Source: Gnetum montanum
Lineage: Eukaryota; Streptophyta; Gnetopsida; Gnetales; Gnetaceae
NCBI GenBank assembly: GCA_015680685.1
Contig: MNCI01022355.1
Span: 10,302-72,301, forward strand
Length of the DNA stretch: 62,000 nt
Direction: 5' to 3'
The translations under genes were made by a program, and so were the position numbers. This document shows, piece after piece, positions 38,859 to 49,396 of this stretch (its first letter is position 1; each line of letters starts with the position of its first letter). The notes beneath the pieces are model-generated. The model searched no databases. It worked only from the letters and a program-made list of their open reading frames with translations, and was not told the DNA's origin.

Positions 38859-39080
38859 CTACTTTCCATAAACACATGCTTTCCATAAACCAACATCAAT
38901 AGACTTCAAGTTTGATAATCTCCCTTGTGAAGCCAGTAACTTCATTCCCTTTTCACTCATGTGATTCAACCTTCGATGCCACAACGTTGACATTGATTTT
39001 AAAGTAACCACTGATGCTCTATCTTTTATTTTTACAGTGGTGTATAATGTTTCCACCTTATTTCCCTGAGCAATGATCAA
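38859..39080 (-). pseudogene. Copia GAG-pre-integrase domain
   Basis: Reads LWHRRLNHMSEKGMKLLASQ, LSNLKSIDVGLWKACVYGK, the HHCC-type zinc-binding region before the integrase core (W H.RLgH.s...l..L...g.l.gl......C..C..gK). The first Cys of the CxxC pair is not preserved (LWKAC). Confidence 0.75.
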
Positions 39081-39221
39081 TAATTATTTTCTAGGATCTA
39101 CCTCCAAGTATTGTACTATACCCATCAGCATCTATTTAACCCATAGAAATAAGAATTTTTTTAAACCTGAAACATGTCTAACATTCTATAACTTTAGTTA
39201 CTTCCTATGGGTAGTCTTTAT

Positions 39222-39540
39222 TTAAACATCACCCTTTCCCACAATGTTCAATGGCTCATCATCTACAAGATAAACCTTTCCAAAATTCTCAGCAACATAG
39301 TTATTAAATAGTTCTTTAGAAGGAGTAGAGTGAAACAGTGCACCTGAATCAAGAATCCAAGATTCAATACTACTGTCCACACAACAAATTATGGCACCAG
39401 TAATTTCTTTAGTAGTTGCATTCATTGAATCATCATCCTAATTTTTCTTTTCTTTCTTTGGTGTTATGCACTATTTTCTGAGGTGACCTTTTTGATTGAA
39501 ATTCAAATAGGTGACATTATTGTGATCCTTGGATCAACTT
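39222..39540 (-). pseudogene. Copia protease with decayed zinc knuckle
   Basis: WILDSGALFHSTPSKELF carries the D-S-G-A active site of Copia protease, followed by VYLVDDEPLNIVGKGDV. Upstream (39530-39480) is the knuckle NQKGHLRK, with GH preserved and two of the Cys changed. Confidence 0.8.
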
Positions 39541-39733
39541 CTTCCCTTGGACTTTTTTCTTCCATGGCCTTGATTCTATCCCTGTTAAAGACTTCTATCT
39601 CTACCTTCATTACTCAAGGTAGAACCCAAAGATTCACCTAACTCCATTTTGCGTATATCCTTACTATGAATCAAATCTTGAACTCCAAAGAACTTTAGTT
39701 TTTGATCTCTTAATGAATTGTTAACTACAATCA

Positions 39734-41006
39734 CTATTGCAAACTAGCTATCAAGTAGTGATGATAACAAGAAAATGTTTTGATCTCATCATCAAAGTGA
39801 ATTTCAATACAACTCAACTGACTTGTGATCACATTGAAGTCATTGATGTCATTTGTAACTAATTTACTTTCAGACATGCTTAGATTAAATAATTGATGCA
39901 TCAAATATACCTTGTTCAAGGTGGATGGCTTATTGTATAAATTTGATAAGGCCTTCATCAAATCATGAGTATTGTTTTCATTGATAATATTGAATACAAT
40001 GTTTTGTGATAATGTCAAATGAATCACCCCAAGAGCTTGGCAATATAATAGTTTTCAATCCTCTTTGCTCATATGATCTGGTTTCTTCCCCAATAATAGT
40101 TTATGCAACTTTTTTTGGTAGAGATAATCTTTGATTTGCATCGTCTAGAACCTAAAGTCCTTTCCATCTGATGAGTGGCGAGACACCCCTACACTCAACA
40201 ATACGAATATGAGTGTTTCACGCACAATCTGATCAAACTCCAAGGACTAAGTACTTATGAAGCTTAATGGAACACTTAAGGGTTAATTAATTGTTGTCTT
40301 CCCAAACTTACTTTTATTGTCATGTTTGTATGGCTAAGTGAGTTTGTGGTATGTGATTTTTATACTTTTTATCTTTTCAATGTCTTATGCTAATGAGGAA
40401 AGGTGAAGAGAACTAAATGGCTAACTTTTGCTAACTATTCACTAACTAAGCTCTAACTGTTCCTAACACTAGTATCCATTCCCACTTGCTGCACACATCC
40501 TGAACCAGTGCAATGCTACTGGGATTACCAAACGCTAATTGTTTCTAGGTTACCAAGCGCTACACACATGCTTGAAGTGGTCGTACTAGGTGCACTTAAC
40601 TAGGAGAGTCAAGAGTTGAGAGAGATTAATTAACTAGGAACGGATTTAAACATTAAAAAATAGTTAATTGCTATTTAGCTTAGTCCACATGCTACAAGGT
40701 TTATCAGAAAGTTCATCTTTATTGCCGTACATAAATGTGTGCTTAGGTACAAATTCCTCAAATAAAGATCCGTTCACTTTAAGACTCCTACTATGGGCAC
40801 ATGGAAATTATTCTAACTCTGGAATGGTAAAACTACAAGAGTTTAGCTAAGGGTCTAAGTATAAGTGCCTAAAACAAGGAAAGTCACCTCTTATTTATAG
40901 ACATTGCGGCAGGCCACGATATCACGGATTTGATATCATGTACGCGATATCGCGGCTGATCACCATCGAACTTGTCGATCTTGACTTTTCCATTCTTAGA
41001 TGCCAT
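39734..41006 (-). pseudogene. Copia gag, interrupted by a solo LTR
   Basis: Starts ATG at 41006 (MASKNGKVKIDKFDG), is interrupted at 40967/40164 by an Athila-type solo LTR, and continues KDFRF, MQIKDYLYQKKLHKLLLGKK, then the 97-residue frame 40027-39734 (LSNLYNKPSTLNKVYLMHQL, MSESKLVTNDINDFNVITSQ). This is the UBN2-type Copia gag. The target duplication CCATC lies inside the FDG codons, so removing the LTR restores the frame at that point. Confidence 0.85.
40164..40967 (-). repeat. Athila-type solo LTR in Copia gag (duplication CCATC)
   Basis: LTR 40169-40962 (794 bp), TGATGA to TGATCA on the plus strand, flanked by CCATC at 40164-40168 and 40963-40967. TATA box on the minus strand at 40892-40899 and a short GATATC palindrome group at 40917-40955. 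No internal region, hence formed by LTR-LTR recombination. Confidence 0.92.
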
Positions 41007-41033
41007 CGCTTCCACTAGTCCTTGGAAAACCTA

Positions 41034-41045
41034 GCTTTAATACTA
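41034..41045 (-). promoter_or_regulatory. Copia primer-binding site, decayed
   Basis: The minus strand reads TAGTATTAAAGC next to the end of the 5' LTR. The initiator-methionine tRNA site of Copia elements is TGGTATCAGAGC; the three differences are all transitions. Confidence 0.65.
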
Positions 41046-41066
41046 GTTTTTTAGAAAATGAATCAA

Positions 41067-43621
41067 GCAAAAAAAAAGTGTTCAACTTGCCAAGCTTGAC
41101 ACATGTCTCGATTTCCAGTTCATCCAAGTACTAGGCTAGAGTCTATCAAAAAGTGTTTAGAATGGAACAAATAGTTTGGCAAATTTTCTATCTCTAGGGC
41201 TATCACATTTTGCTATGTTGCACAGCGTAGCAAGCTTGACACAATTTTTAGGGAAAAATTTTGTCTAAGTGTTGGAGAAGGATTTGTCAAGCTAGCTTGA
41301 CATGGAAGATAGAGAGTAGCATAAACACTTAGTGAAATTTTGCAAATTTTGACTTGCTACACACATCACACTATTATGTTGCAGAACATAGCAGAGCGTA
41401 GCATAAATCCTTTGGCAAATGTTAATAAAATTTACGATGTTTCTTCATGGAATGTTGATCACACTCTAAGGTTTAGGAGGACTAGTAGCCTCGGAAGTTA
41501 GAAAACTTTCAAATGCATAACACTGTGTAGCGTAGCCAGCTTGACACATGAAAAATGCCTCCAAAAGTCTTCATAAGCTTCCAAAACTTGACATCAAACT
41601 TCATCTCAACTCCAACATCCATTTGATGGACAAGATTAGTAGTTTTTCTTCCTTTTGCATCCCCCATTGATCCCTAAAATTGTCCCTACACTTGAACCTA
41701 CTCAGAAGAGGGGGAAGATGTAGTCCTAGAGCATAGACTCTAAGTTGCATTGTTTTGACATTGATGAATCATGGTTTGCTAGATGCTGATATCAGACTCT
41801 TAACATTGGACCACGGATGTCAAACCCTTAATGTTGGACCCTTCACATCGGACGCTTGACATCAGACCCTTGACATCGGACCCTTGATATTGGACTTGCG
41901 ATATCGAGTATGCAATATCGCAGCTTGGATAACGATATTGCGATTGCGATTCCTGTGTTAGCCTATAAATACACCTTTGGGCATATATGAAAAGGGGAGT
42001 TAGTAAGTTAGAGTTAGTAGGTGCAAGTGTAGAGTCTTTTTATTCATTTTTAGTTCATCTCAACTCTTTTTCCAGTACATGTCTACATTGTGATGATTGT
42101 AATTTTATGGAACCTTTATTCAAGTGTGACGTACTTGGACACACACATGACCAAAAATAAAGATCAAGATTACTTCATCATTGCAACATTCACTTAGCTT
42201 TAATTGCTTAATTTTTATTGTTATTTATTGTTTTCTTAATTAATATTTCTTTACCTTCATTTTCTATCCCTGTTATTAAATTTGGAATAAGTATGACTTA
42301 ATCACGAGCATTTAAGTGTGACTACTTGGTAACCTAGTAGTGTATCTAGGAGCGCTCAAGTAATATATGCTTGGTAATCCTAGAAGTAGTACATAAGGTC
42401 CAAGATATGTACAGATGATTAAGGATGGATTCTCATCACACTTAGGTTAGCTTAAATTCTCTTCTTCCACTCCCTCTTAGCTTAAAACGAAGTTATTTTC
42501 CATTGCCTCTAGGAGTAGCACTAGTTTAGAATCATATCATACACCTCACTCTAGACTAAACCATACATGAAAAAGCAAATACTAGTCTAGGAGGGAAGAT
42601 AGTAAATTGCGATCAACATGTAACTATCTAGATACCATAACTAGTCCATCTACGAAGTTCTACTAGATCGTGCATACACACTTGTATTTGTATGCTTGAG
42701 TGTAGGGATACCTCACCATTCATCAGACATTATTTGTAGGTACATGGTGGTCTCTTAGACTCTGACACATGTAGTCCGAGCAATGTCATCATAGTTCAAC
42801 AGTCTTTGGGTACATGTTCCTATCCTACAGAGTGTAACACTTTAAGTTTAACATGTTAGCGTGACTTGTCTACACATGTGCCACATGGTGCCTGAGCCAC
42901 ATGGTGTCCAATTCGCATTTCATGCCAAACCTAGCCCTATAAATACCCGATGATCAGCATTTTAGGTGTTGGCAAATCATAATAGCATTAAGCATTTGAG
43001 CATTCCCATCATCTCAACTAGTCTTGCACTTAAGCACCTAAGCTTCACACCTTGGTAAGTACCATGATGAAGTCTTCCTTACACCCACAGAGCATGATGA
43101 TGGCCAACTTAGTAGGTTTAGCATCCCTTACAACTACTAGCACCACGTCCATGACATCCCAAAGGCTATGGTTGCACCACTATGCTACTGTTGTGTCTTT
43201 TTGATGCCATATACCAGTTTTACATACTGTTCAACCAAAATTCACACTTCTCAGTCTTGGGGCGGTGTATTTTTCCACCCTAAATTTCCTGTTCCATTTC
43301 CTTTCTTAGTATTTGTTTTATATTTTTAGCATCACTCTTGCAATTTTTCTATTGTTGATACACATTTGCATATTTACATTATTGTTTTCGGGCCAAGACT
43401 CTATGTTACACTCTTGCTTGTTGTCCCAGCTCCCACACGTAACGCTCTATAAACCCTTATTACAAATGGTTATTGTTACACCACATAAGTTCCTATTTGA
43501 TTAACCAACCCATTCAGGGCACCTCATTTCCATTTCCCTAGCATGACCCTCGCACGGATTCAGGGTTAGGCTATACACTCATGAACCTCTTGGTGTTCTA
43601 GCCACAAATGTTTTCAAATGT
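41067..43621 (+). repeat. Tat-like LTR inserted in the Copia 5' LTR
   Basis: Two parts separated by the solo LTR at 41762-42725. Left part: TAGTTTGGCAAATTTTCTA and GCTAC/GCTAY words (41210-41560), as in the Tat LTR. Right part: TATA box TATAAATA at 42938-42945 in the same context CCTAGCCC as the Tat LTRs, and the ending GAACCTCTTGGTGTTCTAGCC. Divergent from the LTRs at 11713 and 32308, so another Tat family or an older copy. End points are approximate and no target duplication was found. Confidence 0.55.
41757..42730 (+). repeat. Athila-type solo LTR (duplication GACAT)
   Basis: LTR 41762-42725 (964 bp), TGATGA to TTCATCA, flanked by GACAT at 41757-41761 and 42726-42730. TATA box at 41964-41971; upstream of it a run of short units (TTGACATCGGACCC variants, 41795-41900) leads into GCGATATCG and GCAATATCGC. 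Confidence 0.9.
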
Positions 43622-43861
43622 CACATTCATGAATGCTCTAGAGTTTTGTTATATATTTTGTAGATTATAGTTACAAGAGAGTTTTGGAACATTACATAAA
43701 TATGCATCAAGAAACTGTCCATAACCAAAATGGTTGACCCTTTAACTCCTATAACAGCTAACCATTCAAATTTTGTAATGATTGACCCTTCAACTTCTAG
43801 TACAATGTAATGGCAAAAAATCAAAAATAGAATTTGGATCAGTTGCCACACGACTCCAACA

Positions 43862-44093
43862 AGTCATTACCAATCTAGTCATTCTTAGACAATTTCCTTT
43901 TAAACTTCTGAGTGGAAATGCAAAACACCTGAACTTAGCAAATTTACTTTTTAATTATTAAATATTTAAAAGTTACAGTGTGTTTTTGCTGATTAAGGTT
44001 AATAATTTGCTCATTAAACTTTGTCTAAAGTGATGGTGTTAGTACATGGCTTTTTGACCCGTTTACAGTATGATATCAAATTACAAAGCCCAC
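43862..44093. repeat. Copy 2 of the 1.8-kb direct repeat, right part
   Basis: Continues the repeat after the Copia element: AGTCATTACCAATCTAGTCATTC to TTACAAAGCCCA. It matches 9784-10089 but has one instead of three 37-bp units. It is interrupted again at 44095 by an Athila-like LTR. Confidence 0.85.
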
Positions 44094-44094
44094 T

Positions 44095-44978
44095 TGATGA
44101 AGTGTCATAAGTCAATGCGTTGACTGGGCCATGTATACATGGCCACATCGACGTAGGCCTGTCGACATAGCCTCCCTGGGTCGATGTGGTCCCGTTTACA
44201 CAGCCACCTTTGCCGACCTATAAATAAGAGGGCCTTCCGCCTCATTTAGGCATCTTTTTGAGTAGTTGTAGCAAAGCTCTTGTAGTTTGTTCCCGCAAGA
44301 GATAGAATATTTTCCAAGTGCCCATAGTAGGTGTAAGAAAAGTAATCAGTTCTTTATTCGAGCATTGATGTATCTGAGCCTATTGGCATGATGGCAATAA
44401 AGACAAACTATTCAAGAAATCCTTACAACATTTGGACTTAGTTATTTTATGCATTCAATAGTTTAATATGTTTATGCTTTATTAGTTATTTGTTAATTAC
44501 TTATGTTTTTTTTAGTATAATTTCAATCGTTATTAATCATTCATAGTTCATTTAAGCCATAAGTACAACCATCTCGAACATAACCCAAACACTTGGTAAG
44601 CCTAGTGACGCTTAACGTTTGGTAACCCACAAGTGTTTGGAGATGCTTAGAATGTGCTCAGAAGATGGGACTAAATACTTATGTTAGGAGTAGTTAAGAT
44701 TTAGATTAAGATAATTTTCAATTAATTAATATTCTATACTTAATTTCCAAGATAATTAGTCATCAAAAAGATAATTAAAAAGATATAAAAATTATTAGCC
44801 TTAGTCTCACTTAACCATCGTAAACAGAACCTCACAAGTCAGTTTAGGATGACAAAGACCGTTCTAACCCAAGGTTTCACTGGTTATAATTCTGGCATAG
44901 GTTAAGTGCTTACAGTCTGTAGATTTCGACCGAGTTGCGCATGTATGGTTGGGCGTAGGGATACCTAGCCACTCATCA
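44095..44978 (+). repeat. Athila-like 5' LTR
   Basis: 884 bp, TGATGA to CCACTCATCA. TATA box 44219-44226. Instead of GATATC palindromes the promoter is preceded by other inverted words (CCATGTATACATGG at 44132-44145, and CACATCGAC against GTCGATGTG). Confidence 0.85.
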
Positions 44979-44979
44979 T

Positions 44980-44997
44980 TGATGTCGTTGTCGAGGA
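44980..44997 (+). promoter_or_regulatory. Primer-binding site, Athila type (tRNA-Asp), decayed
   Basis: TGATGTCGTTGTCGAGGA one base after the LTR. The Athila site complementary to tRNA-Asp is TGGCGCCGTTGCCGGGGA; the five differences are all G-to-A or C-to-T. Confidence 0.75.
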
Positions 44998-45136
44998 CTG
45001 TTGGTCTTACATGCATCATCTGACCTTAGTGAAATTATCATTTAAGTCATTGGAATGGACCCTAGTTAGAAATATTTATGCACACTAGGAGAATTCAAGT
45101 AAATAGTAAGGTACACTGATTATATGGACCATATAA

Positions 45137-47550
45137 TGTCCAACATGTCTTCTCACAGGAGAGAGGTATTTGAACCACCGGTGCCATAAGAATGTCGGGT
45201 GGTGTACAAACATCCTGATGAATATGTCCTTGATTTCACATTCATCTTACATCGGGATGAGCATCTTCAAGGGAGGGACATGGAGGGTAGCATCATGCTA
45301 CCACCCAACCGAGTAGCTCCTGCAATGCTATATCACAATCTATGCAAATTGGGCATCCAGGAGCAGGTGGTGGAGTATGTCATGGATGACCATGACTACC
45401 AGGACTATCATCCCACAGAGGCTCAATGGATAAGAGATCAGCAACAGAAGGAGAGATATGAATAGAAGAAGGGGAAGCAATTCACCAACCCATTATTCTC
45501 GCAAGGGCTGCAAGACAATGGAGATCTTGTCTTTCATGATACCCATTCGACCGAACTTCCCCTGGGGTAGCAGTTCATCCAGTCAATCATTCAGAACAAA
45601 CCTCCAAGTGACCATGATCCTCAAGGGGATGGAGGGTCATGTAGCAAGGCTAGACAAGATGATTGAGGTTGTCATTAAGGTAGATGGGGAGATCACTATC
45701 AGAGCGGTGGTGATGCCTCTCCTTCTTCTCCATCCTCCCCCTCTCGTGCACCTTCCTCTAGCTCAGGCTCTGAGCATAATAGGGGAAGGATGGAGTGAAA
45801 GGACAGTGGTAAACTGGTTCGGAAGGGGCAGTGTGAGGAAGCACATGCCCAATCGTGTGATGCTCACTAGCATGAAAGGAGGGGTAGCCGAAATCATCAC
45901 AGACATCATGGTCCCCAACAGGACTATGATTCAGACAAGCCATTGTTAGCTACTCGGAGCATACTCTAGATCACAGAGGCAATTCACATTCCAAGTAGGC
46001 ACCTAAAGGATAGTTGGATCAAGTGTGTTGATATGAACAACATCCCCAAGTTTGAAGGGGGATACAACTGTGATCCATAGACCCACCTGTAGGCGTTCCA
46101 TGACACCTACACCCTGCAAAACATTGACAATGATTGGCAATAGTTAAAGTTGTTCCCTCACATACTCATCAAAGAAGCTGAAAGTTGGTACCAGTCCTTG
46201 GAGCTGGAATCAATCAGAAGATGGAGTATGATGCTTGAAATCTTCAATGAAAAATATCAAACATACTCTAGAGTGGCAAACCTGAGATGGTAAATCCAAG
46301 GATGGAAACAAGGGAATCATGGACCCTTGGATGTCGCCATGAGCAGGTATTACTCATTGTTACATCGGTACCCTAGTCATGGTTACTCTTAGCTAGCACA
46401 GCTTCGCCACATCATTGATGGGCTCCATTTTGAAACATGAAAGACCCTGGGCGTGTACGCTAAGGGAGGATTGTTGAAGCTAAGGGCCCATCAGTTGCAA
46501 CGCCTCATTGAGAAGGTGGCCAAGGAAGAAGGAGAACTTTGGAAAAAGGAGAGTGCAGAAGAATTCAACTGGGATCCTTCCCTCAAAAAGAGGGAGGTTC
46601 GATTTTGTGATGAGGAGGATGAGTCACCACTAGAAGCAATAGTAAATTGGAAGACTTTGCCGTTACAAAATTTTGCATCCAAAATATTGGCAAAGGTGGA
46701 CAAAATGTGGGATTCTTTGGATGAGAAATTTCAATGTGTACTAAAAATTGTAGAAGAGTCCAAAGAACAAGGTAGCGATTGTGATCGGCGTAGGAAGAAG
46801 GAAGCTGAACGTCCCCAACATAAGGGTAAGGAAAAGGTTGCTATAGCAGAGCAAGTTGCATACTCTGACACTGAGGAGGATGATGAATGTGGCATATGCC
46901 AATATGAGCATCCTAAGGGATGTTGTCCTGTGGTGTCACAACTTCAAGAGTCTGGGGTGTATCTCTTGAACCCTCGTTTGGCACAATAGCAGACACCCTG
47001 AAGGTTACCTTATCCACAAGGCAACCCTAGGCGATTCCACTAGCAATGGCAAGGATATTATCAAAGTGGAATGCCCTTGAAATCGTATGAATACTTCCAA
47101 TACTGGCTACAACCACAAGCATGGGGGATGCCACCTCCAAGGTAGCAGTACCCTTATAAGCAATTAAATCCTTATGGGTACTATGTTCAACAACTGGTCT
47201 CTCCAAGAGACTCTTCCAGTCATGCGGCCTTTCCTAGCTACTACCACCCCCTTGAATATTTTCGACATCCATCTCCATCACCCAGGGGGGAAAACCCACA
47301 TCTCTTCTACCCTTTGTCACCTTCTTCTGCCATTCCTCCACACCATCCTGCTTAGTTGCCACCCACTCCATCAATGTAGGGAGAAATACTACCATAGCCA
47401 CAATAATGAAATGCTACGAGGGCTGTTAACTTACAACTGGCACCTTGGCTGAGTGGACTGAAACCCAAGCCATGCAAACATTCTTTTTTCCAGCCTAATA
47501 ATCTCAACACACCCTCACCTACGCCTGTGGTTAGTGCCTTCGAACCTACC
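45137..47550 (+). pseudogene. Athila-like gag (plus-strand copy)
   Basis: Begins near ATG 45137 (MSNMSSHRREVFEPPVP), then LDFTFILHRDEHLQGRD and an Asp/Tyr-rich stretch, a Ser-rich acidic linker, and the gag domain 45990-46550 (WYQSLELESIRRW, FNEKYQTYSRV, GWKQGNHGPLDVAMSRYYSL, HIIDGLHFET, LIEKVAKEEGEL). Next come the C-X2-C-X3-H-X4-C knuckle at about 46882-46935 (CGICQYEHPKGCC) and a Gln/Pro/Tyr-rich tail (47030-47550). At least seven stops. Same order as the gag at 12707-14436, so the two define one family. Confidence 0.8.
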
Positions 47551-47589
47551 AATGTCTCCAACATCATACCACCTACGTAGTCCTCCATT

Positions 47590-47800
47590 TTGATGCACTC
47601 AAATGTCCAGACAATCATGCTCACACATGCCATGACCAATTGGATTAAAGTAGGTTCCCTTTCCCAGAAATTAACAGATCTGGGAAGCCCCCTAATCTAT
47701 CTTCAGGTGGCAGGGAATGAGCTATGCAAAGCTCTTCTGGATTTGGGGTCAGGGGTTAATTTGATCTCTCACGATATGTACAACAAAGCGGAAATCCACC
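47590..47800 (+). pseudogene. Athila-like protease fragment
   Basis: Reads VGSLSQKLTDLGSPLIYLQV and ELCKALLDLGSGVNLISHDM. ALLDLGSGVNLIS is the retropepsin active-site segment (A-L-L-D-x-G-x-x-V-N-L). The rest of the protease is missing: the frame passes straight into a segment that elsewhere (60095) belongs to the 3' ORF. Confidence 0.75.
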
Positions 47801-48120
47801 TAAAGGAGCTGCAGATTGAGGAAATCATAGAATACATGGAGTTGGCCAACCTTTAATATGAAAACCTAGCTATGCTCATAACCAGGAGACCGTGGTCAGA
47901 GTTAGAAAAGAAAGTGGCTGCCTCATATTCCCTATACGAGGGTGAGTTCCAGGTGCACAAGGTAACTAAACAAAAGCTGGCAACAACAAACGTAGAACTC
48001 GAGGTCCTCTGCCCAAGCTTTGAAGAACAACATACAGTCGTGGAGGACTTGGCCCAAAGAATGAATGACTACCAGTAGTTGCAAGCATCAATTTGAGCAT
48101 TCGACATTGAATGCAAGTAG
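47801..48120 (+). pseudogene. C-terminal part of the 3' (env-position) ORF, coiled-coil
   Basis: Reads YMELANL, ENLAML, then LEKKVAASYSLYEGEFQ, ATTNVELEVL and QRMNDYQ, followed by AFDIECK. The same order occurs at 60110-60440 of the plus remnant (YMDLANL, EKQVASSYLLYEAKFK, VVANVELEALKA, RRMDDY, AFDIKCK). Heptad-like spacing of Leu/Val suggests a coiled coil. Function unknown; in Athila elements this position between pol and 3' LTR carries an additional, env-like ORF. Confidence 0.6.
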
Positions 48121-48264
48121 TTCGCAACCTCATTTTTCAACTTAAAAGAACTCATTCCGGTGCTGCCTTGTCCTTGGGAAGTTCCAGTTCCATCACACAT
48201 TGGAAAAGTTACTTGGACCGTAGACAAACCCAGAAGAAAAGAAGAAAATATAAGTTACATGAAT

Positions 48265-48600
48265 ATAGATTTAGGAAATTATATAGAGGATGTGTTTATG
48301 TTACATGAATATTGGGCATATCTATTATCCTCAAGATTTATTATACTTAGGAATTATATAGGAGATAGCTTCATTTGTGTGACAAATCCCTTAGGATAAT
48401 TAAAAGGATTCATTTCTATTATATAATTTGGGGTTAGGTTAGTGATAAGACTCTTGATTGGAAAGTTTTAAGTTATCAATTCAATTCTAGTAAATAATGT
48501 TGAGTTATAAAACTTTAATTTGACTATGTTGTTAAGAAAAATGTTTTGGCCTCCTTAATGTTTTTTTATTATGAAGAGCTAGCTGAAAATCATCTAAATC
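48265..48600. repeat. Dispersed repeat shared with 10318-10650
   Basis: See similarity described for 10318-10650. Here it lies between the 3' ORF and the degraded 3' LTR, where the 3' non-coding part of the element should be, so it is a separate insertion or a rearrangement. Confidence 0.6.
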
Positions 48601-48699
48601 AATAATAGATTTCTTTGAGACCTTAGGAAAAAATATTTTTTTCCTTAGTTATTAAAGAATTCTATAAAATTGATTTGACTAGAACCTTCTTGAAAGATA

Positions 48700-49396
48700 T
48701 ATTTTATCGAATACCATTTGATAAGCATCAAAGTGTCACATCAATAGGCCCTCGTCAATGGTGCCTTGGTTATGTGGTGTTGCCCTGTTGATGCAACCCT
48801 AGAGAAAAAAAATCTAAATACAAGTTCCCAACCCTATTTATGGGCATAAAAAATTGATAGTAGTAGTAGAGTTCTTGCAGTTTGTTCATTTGAAAGTTAG
48901 AATATTTTCCCAAGTGCCCACAGTAGGAGTCATTGAGTGTATGGATCTTTATTTGAGCATTGTTGTACCTGAGCATGACAATGTGTATCACAATAAAGAC
49001 AAACTTCTTGATAAACATTGCAACATTTTGGATAGTTTAGATGCTTTATTCATGCATTTAATGCTTTTAGTTATTTATTTAATGTTTTCTAGTAATTAAG
49101 CTAATTAAGTAATTAAGTGAGATAAGCTAAATAGATTAAATACATAAGTACAATTGCTTCGAGCATAACATGTATTCGCTTGGTAATCCTAGCACCATTA
49201 TTGCTTAGTGTGCATAATAGCATAGTGCTTGGTAACCCAGTAGTGGATACATGGGTTTAGGATGTGTACGGAAAGTGGGACTAGATGCTTGTGTTAGGAC
49301 TAGTTAGAGAATAGTTAGTTAGTTAAATTAATTAGTTATTAAATTACTTTATCTCTTTCTTCAAGCACCAAAGGACATAAAATGATAAAAATCGTA
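48700..49396 (+). repeat. Athila-like 3' LTR, truncated
   Basis: Resembles 44150-44760: CCCTATTTATGGGC in place of the TATA region, GAGTTCTTGCAGTTTGTTC, TTTCCCAAGTGCCCACAGTAGGAGT, TTATTTGAGCATTG, and GCTTGGTAACCCAGTAGTGG. The last 200 bp are missing at the junction with TGATGAGTGACAAGG (49397). Confidence 0.7.

Larger units (their letters stand above)
36125..43866 (-). mobile_element. Ty1/Copia retrotransposon with AGTCA target duplication
   Basis: AGTCA at 36125-36129 and 43862-43866 flanks the element; removing it restores copy 2 of the direct repeat. Coding order on the minus strand is gag, protease, integrase, reverse transcriptase, RNase H, the Copia order. The 3' LTR is 36130-36455. 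The 5' LTR is split: about 41048-41066 and 43622-43861. The length is inflated by a solo LTR in gag and a Tat-like LTR in the 5' LTR. All frames contain stops. Confidence 0.9.
44095..49396 (+). mobile_element. Athila-like deletion derivative
   Basis: 5' LTR 44095-44978, primer-binding site, gag, a protease start, then directly a C-terminal coiled-coil ORF, and a degraded 3' LTR (about 48700-49396). Reverse transcriptase, RNase H and integrase are absent. The 3' LTR is cut at 49396 by the minus-strand LTR of the next element. Confidence 0.75.

Noticed and set aside
42726-42745. Possible decayed primer-binding site after the LTR ending at 42725
   Set aside because: The GACAT following the LTR is repeated exactly before its start (41757-41761), so it is a target-site duplication of a solo LTR and not an internal sequence.
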